NCBI GenBank assembly: GCA_022747635.1
Contig: JAKTNV010000065.1
Span: forward strand, 1,811,501-1,875,500
DNA length: 64,000 bases
Reading direction: 5' to 3'
From: Hetaerina americana
Lineage: Eukaryota > Arthropoda > Insecta > Odonata > Calopterygidae
Shown: piece by piece, positions 57,462-64,000 of the stretch
How the letters are laid out: every line of letters starts with the position of its first letter
Position numbering within the stretch: the first letter of the stretch is position 1
Program-made: the position numbers and the translations under genes
Notes under the pieces: generated by a model
Databases searched by the model: none
What the model was told of the DNA's origin: nothing
The model's input: the letters and a program-made list of their open reading frames with translations, nothing else

Positions 57462-57526
<65 letters not shown>
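57340..57526. repeat. Long compound (TA)n / TACATATA microsatellite
   Basis: About 190 bp of TA repeats with repeated TACATATATA units between 57410 and 57482. Tyr/Ile repeat ORFs over it are artefacts. Confidence 0.95.
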
Positions 57527-57527
<1 letters not shown>

Positions 57528-57529
57528 TC

Positions 57530-57636
57530 ATTTATATAGAAACAGATATAAAGAAAAGTGATAGGAACACATAAAGGACGAACACAATAGAGGTGGGAAG
57601 GCGGAATCGAACGGATCACAAGAGTAAAAAATAGCT
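57530..57636 (-). repeat. Inverted repeat, left arm (about 105 bp)
   Basis: CTCATTTATATAGAAACAGA, then TATAAAG..., CACATAAAGGACGAACACAA, and GGCGGAATCGAACGGATCAC up to AAGAGTAAAAA. The reverse complement of 57973-58080 matches it with few differences and small indels. Confidence 0.9.
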
Positions 57637-57884
57637 ACATGATGTAGCTGTATCTGAGAGAGATCTGGAGGCAGGTCCACACTGGTTGGAGTTTCTCGAA
57701 CGACTGCTGCCTCAGGCCTCGTCCCACCTCTATACCATGCCGGTCGCTGGCGAATCATAGGCCGACATGACATAGGGAGGCAGGACGGTCCGGGACGGAC
57801 GGTCGGCCGGACTTTCCAGCGTGTGGACGTACCTCCAGGCTACATCATGTAGCTGTAGCATTAGACCCACGGATCTCAGGGTAA

Positions 57885-57968
57885 ATTACGCTTCCTCGAT
57901 AGCTCAAGTGGTTAAGAGCATCCGCCCGGCAAGTGGAAAGATCCGGTGTTCGACTCCCGGTCAAGGAA
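57885..57968 (+). ncRNA. tRNA-like module (degenerate tRNA or SINE head)
   Basis: CTTCCTCGATAGCTCAAGTG, then GTTAAGAGCATCCGCCCGGC, AAGTGGAAAGATCCGGTGTT and CGACTCCCGGTCAAGGAAGT. It has a 7-bp acceptor-like pairing (TTCCTCG/CAAGGAA, one mismatch), a D-arm with A-box sequence and a 5-bp anticodon-like stem TCCGC/GTGGA (one G-T pair) with a 7-nt CCGGCAA loop. There is a B box (GTTCGACTC). The T stem does not pair normally and position 33 is C, so I favour a SINE head or pseudo-tRNA over a functional gene. Confidence 0.6.
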
Positions 57969-57972
57969 GTAT

Positions 57973-58082
57973 TTTTACTCTTGTGATCCGTTCGATTCCG
58001 CCTTCCACACCTCTATTGTGCTCGTCCTTTATGTGTGTTGCTATTCCTTTTCCTTATATCTGTTTCTATATAAATGAGTTTT
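57973..58082 (+). repeat. Inverted repeat, right arm
   Basis: TTTTTACTCTTGTGATCCGT, TCGATTCCGCCTTCC, then CACCTCTATTGTGCTCGTCC to TTCTATATAAATGAG. It is the inverse of 57530-57636 and directly follows the tRNA-like module. Confidence 0.9.
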
Positions 58083-59255
58083 TATTCGCCGTTTGGCGGG
58101 ATTTTGTGTTTGAATGTATATATTAAATGAAGAAGCGAGATTGCGTTAGAACAACAACATAGAAAACATACACAAAAGGATACAAATATGTATTCCGAAA
58201 TTTTAGGTGGCAAGAACACCTTCCTCTGTCAGCTAATTCTTTCCGCAGAGGAAGGTAGTCTTGCAACCGAAAATTTAGTAATACGTGTTAGTGTCCTGTC
58301 TTTTTCCATGTTTTGTGCATTTTTATGTTGGCTAACGCCATCTCGCTCCTTCGTTTGGAATATTATTCACGTCTGTGAGATTTTCGTAAAATTTCGAGAG
58401 AACTTCGACGCAAACCATTCTATGTATCGATATTTCTATGAAAGAGACCCATATAAAAAGACACTCGAACCTGACGGTATTCATTCGCATAAAATCAGTC
58501 TAAAATTCGGTATCACCAGCCACCTTTCCCTTACCCCAATTTAATCGGGCAAGCTATCCCGTACTCCCTCCTCCCCTCTGCTAACTTCCTCAGAGTGACC
58601 CCCACGGCGCGCTAACTGAATAACCCTATTATGGGGGCAAAACGAAAAGAGGTTGAGGGAGCAAAAGCAAACAATCATGTTGGAGTGGGCAAACACGGGG
58701 ATTTTGATTTCCATTCGTCTAGGATGCGATCACCGAAGCTTTTCGCCCATCCCCTTTCCTTCCCCGACTTTCTAATAGACGAAACGCGAGAGGTCACTGA
58801 ACGAAAATCCAGACAACCAAAGTGGGAACACTCACTCTCTTCCGCAGTTCCACCCGGCTCAGAATAAGGAATGCCCCCCACGCCCCCGGATCGAATCAAC
58901 GGCGGAAACGTGCCTTATCTCTTCGTCACTCACCTCCGCAAAGGCAGGGGTCCTCTTCTTCCCACAGATCTTCCCTCTTCGAAAAGCTCCTCAGCTACAT
59001 GTCACTTCCTCTTTTATTCCGTCTCGCTCAATTCCACGATTTGAACCTTTTCCAAGTTGGCTTCGAGCGAGTGCAGGAATGTTTATTTCGTGCGAAATGA
59101 TGCGAAAATGTTATTACCGGTGATTAAATATATTCATGACCAACAAATCTATTGGCTGCCTCTAATTGATCAAATCTACTTAATCGTACCGGAGAAACAT
59201 GAATAGTGGGGTAATAACAAATACCTCTCAATAACCACAAGTAAGGATTTACGTA
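58083..59255. other. Unannotated region
   Basis: A 118-codon plus-strand frame (58188-58544) starts with ATG but has no recognisable domain. A moderately GC-rich patch lies at 58560-59060. No gene is supported. Confidence 0.35.
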
Positions 59256-59257
59256 TA

Positions 59258-59590
59258 CGAGGATAAGTCAATAAATTAGTCGCATAAATAAGTAATGTGA
59301 GGTCTTGGGAAAGCAACGCGACTCGCGTCAGTTGTCTGCGGGCCGTTACATTGTACTGATCGCTGCTAGATTGTTGTAACCTTGTACGATGGTCGCTTCA
59401 AGAATTCACAAGGCCACGTTCCACGGAGTAATGAGACACGATGAAATCCTGTGTTATGCACGGAATATCAGGGTCGGAAGATGCAGCAATCTCCCAAAGG
59501 ATACGCTTGAAGGTGCGGTGAAGAAAACAAAGGGACACAAGAAGCCTATCTTAACGATCGTGAGGATTTTAGTGGGAAGCATATGAGACG
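59258..59590 (+). other. Mariner-like left terminus with an unidentified short ORF
   Basis: TA followed by CGAGGATAAGTCAATAAATT has the form of a mariner terminal inverted repeat (compare CGAGGGTCATCC at 3385 and CGAGGGGGTACC at 24082). Inside, ATG 59389 opens a 65-codon frame: MVASRIHKATFHGVMRHDEI, then RNIRVGRCSNLPKDTLEGAV. I do not recognise this protein and it lacks the mariner HTH pattern. No matching right terminus was found. Confidence 0.35.
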
Positions 59591-60176
59591 TCAATTTCAA
59601 GGCAGATTTTAATACAAATACTTACCTAATTGTGGTTGACTTACATAATTTTGGCTAGCATATTTGCAATCGTAAGAAAATTACAACCACATACTTTACC
59701 AAAACACTAGGAAAAATTATTCATGCAACAAGTTGTGATTATAGAAACTATTGTTTGATAGCTGGCCCCAAAAAACGTTTATCCGAATCAAGAGAGATAA
59801 GAAATTATAATATTGATGCCACGTGAAGTTTCTTTTCCCTTTTCCCGAGTCAGTTGCACTCTAATGACGTTCGCAAACTTGAGAACTTCAAATTTGAATT
59901 ACAATTTATCAGAATTCTCAGATCACAGTAGCATGCACTTGGATTCAATTAACCATATTCCAGATCATAGTTAAAGAAAATTTTTCAAAATGAAACCCAA
60001 TAAATTTCAACATTGAGTCGACACAACACATGATGATTGATTTTCTCAGGTTAAAGCTATTCTAAGTTATTCAATTCTAAATGAAGAGCAAATGTAATAT
60101 TTTTATTGGACGTTGGTAATGAAGTTAAAGGCTTTCAGACTTGTTGCTTAATCCGTCGAATATTTTAACCAAAAAA
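59591..60176. other. Unannotated AT-rich region
   Basis: No supported feature. Confidence 0.4.
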
Positions 60177-60460
60177 TACCACAGTTAGGAACCCGAAGGT
60201 TGGTCTGATGGGTGAGGATGGAGTCCTCTTCTTAATAGAACCCAATAATGAGTGTTAAATTAGTTCTTTCAGGATACAGGGTTTCTGTTCCTTGCGCCTC
60301 TCGTAGTTTATCAGGAATTTCTGATAATCGAAACATCTGATACACAGCTTAGATAACTTAGCTGAGTCACCAAAAATTATCAGGAAAGAGTCGTCGGGAA
60401 TCAAACTCGGTCAGATAAACGTTACATTCAATAAATTACTCACACGTCCTAACGAGTACG
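60177..60460 (-). mobile_element. tRNA-derived SINE, decayed (minus)
   Basis: On the minus strand a tRNA-like start (GGACGTGTGAGTAATTTATT) is followed by a B-box-like GAGTTTGATTCCC (about 60395-60408). The 3' end has GACCAACCTTCGGGTTCCTA then ACTGTGGT, the family tail. Substitutions are frequent, so it is an older copy than the one at 53470. Confidence 0.65.
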
Positions 60461-60947
60461 TTAAAATTATACAATTTATAGATAATCAGCCACGGTAACC
60501 ATGCAAGGAAGGTACGTATGAATCTGATAGTTTTTACAAATAAATTTGAATTCACAGTTTAAAAATTAGTGATGTAAAATTGACTGCACTTTAATGCAAA
60601 ACAGCTCGAAATATTTTAAATATGTTGAAACACTTCAAAGCCAAAGTAGTCTTGTTCGTTTACGGTAATTTCGGCGGCAAGTTACGAGTATTTCATTTGA
60701 GCGGCGGGCTGTTCGCATTCTATAGAATTTCTGAATTCAGCGCCGGCAACTACATTTAATATAGGATAACGATTTTCAAGCATAAAAAGGGCGATATATG
60801 ATAAAGAATCAACCGTAAGACCTAATGTTTCATTAGCATTTACTCCAAAACAGAGCACCCGAACTGGCTCCAACATTTTCCATTTTTCATACAGACATCT
60901 CTGAATTTAGTGAATCGGGTGTTGGTGAATAATCGCCATAAAAATCT

Positions 60948-60990
60948 ACCACGGTAATCAACCCGAAAGCTAGTTTTGCTACGAGGCCGC
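60948..60990 (-). repeat. SINE 3' tail fragment (minus)
   Basis: On the minus strand AACTAGCTTTCGGGTTGATT then ACCGTGGTA, a diverged copy of the ACCGACCTTCGGG...ACTGTG tail. No head was seen. Confidence 0.5.
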
Positions 60991-61534
60991 CCTTAAATTA
61001 CTTAAGGCTATTTTGGGCACTTCTTTTATACGTACTTGCCCTAAATGGGATGGCTAACCCGTTCCTTCTGGCACGATTCCGTTTACCTCCTTTTACTATT
61101 ATCCTTAAGATAGGAACCTATCTACCACCATCAATGCGAAACTATTGTTAATATCAAACGAAAAAAAGGAAAAAGGGTAATTTCGATGAAATTTTTTTGC
61201 CTCAATCACTGGTTCCGGTTTGCACGCAAAAAAAACCCTGAAAAACTTTTTTATTTTAGTGGTATTATAAAACACAGCGAAATGAAACAAATATTCCTTA
61301 ACTAATTTAATAGATAGACAAATTTTAAAATAATTATGAAGCGACAGTCTCAAGTAGTGCGAAATCTTCCTCGCTGATCATAGGATAGTTAAAATTCTCT
61401 TATTGGACACACTGAAATTATGCAGAAGATTGATAAGAGTAGAGTTGCGTCCAGAAATTTTATTCCACATCCACGAAATAAGTTTCCACAAGCGTTGTAA
61501 TCATCGTATAACTATCATCAAAAAATTTGTTCAT

Positions 61535-61580
61535 TAACGCCTGATGAAGATCCGAAACATAGGTCGTGGGTGTGAGACAC
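61535..61580 (+). ncRNA. Hammerhead-like sequence remnant
   Basis: CTGATGA (61541-61547) and GAAA (61554-61557) match the two conserved hammerhead boxes exactly. Only six nucleotides separate them, too few for a normal stem II. It resembles the ends of Penelope-like elements and may be a remnant of one. No coding part was recognised nearby. Confidence 0.25.
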
Positions 61581-62219
61581 AATTTCTCGACGGAACTAAC
61601 CCGAGCTGTCTTCTTATCAATACTCTCCGCTATAGAAAATGTTCTGAAACTAAAACCTCAAATCGCTCGTTTCGTTTAATAATGCAATTACAAATCTTGA
61701 TTAAGTTTCCTCGAAAACATTCCACCTCCACCCACCTTGGAATGTCATACCTCGCTTCCCCACCCTCCTCCCCGTAATCCTCAAGTAATTAAAGGACAGC
61801 AACTAGGTTAGGGTTGAACAAACCGCGTATTCAGCCGGCGCATGCAATTCTTTCATTCAAGGCAGTTCCTTTCTTTCTGCCACCTTACCGTTTCCGAGCT
61901 AGTTCCACTCACCATGATCCACGGAATGGTCAAATGGCATCGATCGGGATTTCGAAGCCCAGACGATCCGTTCAGAAGACGTATTCTTCCACCTCCCATC
62001 TCACGAACCTCTTATTTCAGACTAGGAATTGCATATTTTTGGTTTTCGTGAAACTAAGCTCGAAAACGGAATCTCCGACCCCTTTGGAGCTGGAAAAGGA
62101 GATTATATCTGACTAATAGATCTTGTTAGTGGGATTTTACGCGACGTAATAAACTATTGTAGCACAGTGCATCGGAGCGTACAGGAGTAAACAGTAATCT
62201 GAATTACACGCAATCGCGG

Positions 62220-63420
62220 AAGAATGTTCTTTGAGCAAGTGGGGAGGAAAAGGAAGGAGATTGGAATGGTAAGAAACATAAATGAGGGAGGAAAGATTGA
62301 GGGTGGAGGCGATGAGAGGGGAAAGAGGAGAGGGGTACATGCGGGAAGAAGAAATGTAGGAGAAACGGACGTAATAAGTGCTGCGACACGCCGGGGACAT
62401 GAGGAATAATTCCCTGCCTCCCTGCAAACTGCGGCCTTCCTATCATACTCCCCCCATCTCCTCCTCCCCGACTTCTCCTCCCCACAGGGTCAATCCCTAC
62501 GTCCCATCCCTTATTCCACCCCACCCAGTCCATTGTCCACCCCATGCATAAACGACCCTCGCCCCTTCCCTCAGCCCCGCCAAGGAATAACCATCCTCCT
62601 CCAAACCCACCCACTCTCACCCTACTTGCGCTATTTTTTATGCGTATTTCCCTTTTTGGGTCCCTTGTCCCCCTCCTCTCTCGGACCCTTTCTTTCGCAG
62701 ATACCGAGGCCCGTTGACGGACCCTTTCCTCGCAAACCCTATCCCCCACACCACCCACCCCGCCTTCCTCCTGGCCACCACGACTTATCTCCCGACACGC
62801 TGTGGCTCCTTTCCCCTTCTTGGACTTCCCCCTTGGTCCCCACTCCCCCTCCCTCCACCGAAAATTCCGACCGATGAGCACCGACATCAACCGACCGCCC
62901 TCCCTCGGACATCCCATACCCTGCACCCCATTCCACCCTCCCGAAACGCCACTGGCTCTGCGACCGACACTCAACCCCCTCCTCCCCATATCCTCCTGCC
63001 ATCCTCCCCTCTTTGTGGAGGGGGAAGCGCGTGCAAAAAAGTGCCCGCCTCCCCATCCTCCCGCGAAATCAGTCGCCGATGTCCACACATCCCACGCACC
63101 ACGACCCCGCACCCCCTTTTTATTTCTCGCATCCCCCCTCCCTCCCTCTCGCCCGTTCCGGGCACCTCGTAATCTCCACGACCCCCCTCTTGCCTTCTTC
63201 TTTCTCACACCCCTCCCAACACTATGACCAGGCCACCCATTTTTCTTCCACAGTCGCCTCAGCCTCCCCCACCGGCCTCTGAGGTCTTTCCTTATTTACC
63301 TACCCTCGTCTCCTTTCTTTCCTCGCCCCCGTAAACAATCCCTCCGTTCTCCTCCTCCTTTGCATCGGCCGGCGGAGACCATGGGTCCTGCCTCCCTCCC
63401 CTTTTGCTCTCACCGCACCC
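62220..63420. other. Large GC-rich island, purine then pyrimidine
   Basis: Purine-rich at 62220-62360, then pyrimidine-rich to 63410. The longest frame in the window outside mobile elements is here: 334 codons on the minus strand (62204-63208). It is Gly/Arg/Glu-rich because the strand is purine-rich, and its C-terminal part is Pro/Ser/His-rich. Other long frames of 152 and 141 codons overlap it on the plus strand. No domain is visible, and mutual overlap on both strands argues for compositional ORFs. Confidence 0.45.
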
Positions 63421-63720
63421 ACTCCCTATTTGCTCAGGCAATAAAAAAATGATCTCCATCCTTTTCCGCGTTGGGTTTTTTCACTTACGGAGCGGTTTAA
63501 CGGAAGGCGAACATTTTGAAGCGGAGGCGACTGACATAAAGTATCCGGAGATTCTTCTCAAAATGAACGTTAAATACCGCTTTAATGAGGCTAACTCTAT
63601 GTAATGAGTAATTGCAAAATGGCTTTTTTTACTGTGATCCTTAAAATCAAAGATAAATATTTCAAACACTACTATTTTCCCACATACCAGGGTACCCCAC
63701 GACTTCAAGAGAGGCAGATT

Positions 63721-63904
63721 ATCGGGATGGAGATAAATACTATTTTTACGAAAAATTGACACTATGTAAGCCATTAAAAAAGGATTATAGCAACTAATAA
63801 AATATGATTAATATCGGGATGGAGATAAATACTATTTTTACGAAAAATTGACACTATGTAAGCCATTAAAAAAGGATTATAGCAACTAATGAAATATGAT
63901 TAAC
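63721..63904. repeat. Tandem duplication, 92-bp unit
   Basis: Unit 1 is 63721-63812 and unit 2 is 63813-63904, beginning ATCGGGATGGAGATAAATAC. The copies are nearly identical; one visible difference is CTAATAAAA versus CTAATGAAA. A recent local duplication in AT-rich sequence. Confidence 0.95.
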
Positions 63905-64000
63905 TTACCATTTTTGCGTCTGAAATGTTAATTAACACGAAATCGTATTCTCTTTGTGACGTGACATATGAGAACGTTACAACAGCCATTTTAACAATTT

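Noticed and set aside
57885..57968. Functional tRNA gene
   Set aside because: The T stem does not pair normally and position 33 would be C. The block sits next to inverted repeats, so a SINE head or pseudo-tRNA is more likely.
60485..60500. CCACGGTAACC resembling the SINE tail
   Set aside because: Only about ten bases match and the diagnostic CGACCTTCGGG part is absent.
1..64000. CRISPR arrays, bacterial operons, phage or toxin-antitoxin systems
   Set aside because: No regularly spaced repeats and no tightly packed ORFs. All recognisable elements are of eukaryotic type.
1..64000. LTR retrotransposon or endogenous virus
   Set aside because: No paired long terminal repeats, protease, integrase or envelope-like frame was recognised.

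Overview
This window is eukaryotic, repeat-dominated, largely intergenic DNA, most likely from an arthropod. The base comes from the repeat content: Tc1/mariner DNA transposons with DD34D-type transposases, a full-length Jockey-clade LINE, many copies of a CR1/L2-like LINE, a Penelope-like element with a GIY-YIG domain, tRNA-derived SINEs and long (TA)n arrays. I see no convincing exon of a single-copy host gene, no rRNA gene and no intact tRNA gene. The taxon is an inference from repeat families only.

Layout. 1-17 kb: AT-rich DNA with scattered, mostly 5'-truncated CR1/L2-like LINE copies (3074-4617, 8635-9258, 10250-10787, 14695-15120, plus isolated tails). These end in a conserved GC-rich 3' segment followed by TGTAGATG-like repeats. 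An internally deleted mariner (3385-4137) sits exactly inside one of them. A second deleted mariner is at 11785-12433. 17-29 kb: strand-asymmetric GC-rich islands, a decayed mariner (24082-25060) and otherwise featureless AT-rich DNA.

29.4-37.2 kb is the core of the window. Two nearly identical 1.32 kb mariner copies lie head to head (29394-35164 minus, 35844-37165 plus). The minus copy is split by an apparently complete Jockey LINE (30447-34882) with two open, slightly overlapping ORFs and a perfect 11-bp target-site duplication. Both mariners share the same transposase frameshift, so neither looks autonomous. The LINE ORFs are intact, so it may be recent and possibly competent.

37-53 kb: SINEs (37205, 40178 minus), a 170-175 bp tandem duplication, a perfect 25-bp hairpin, two more deleted mariners of one subfamily (45835 minus, 51685 plus), an RT tail fragment, and a 5'-truncated LINE with an (ATT)n tail and a 15-bp target-site duplication (49640-50240). 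53-64 kb: long (TA)n arrays, SINEs, a Penelope-like element whose RT part is inverted relative to its GIY-YIG part (55465-57045), hammerhead-like core motifs, a tRNA-like module between ~100-bp inverted repeats, several GC-rich islands and a 92-bp tandem duplication.

The elements do not form a pathway. They record layered transposition: LINE into mariner, mariner into LINE, and repeated loss of the mariner catalytic core. All family calls come from protein and terminal motifs read by eye. No database search was possible.
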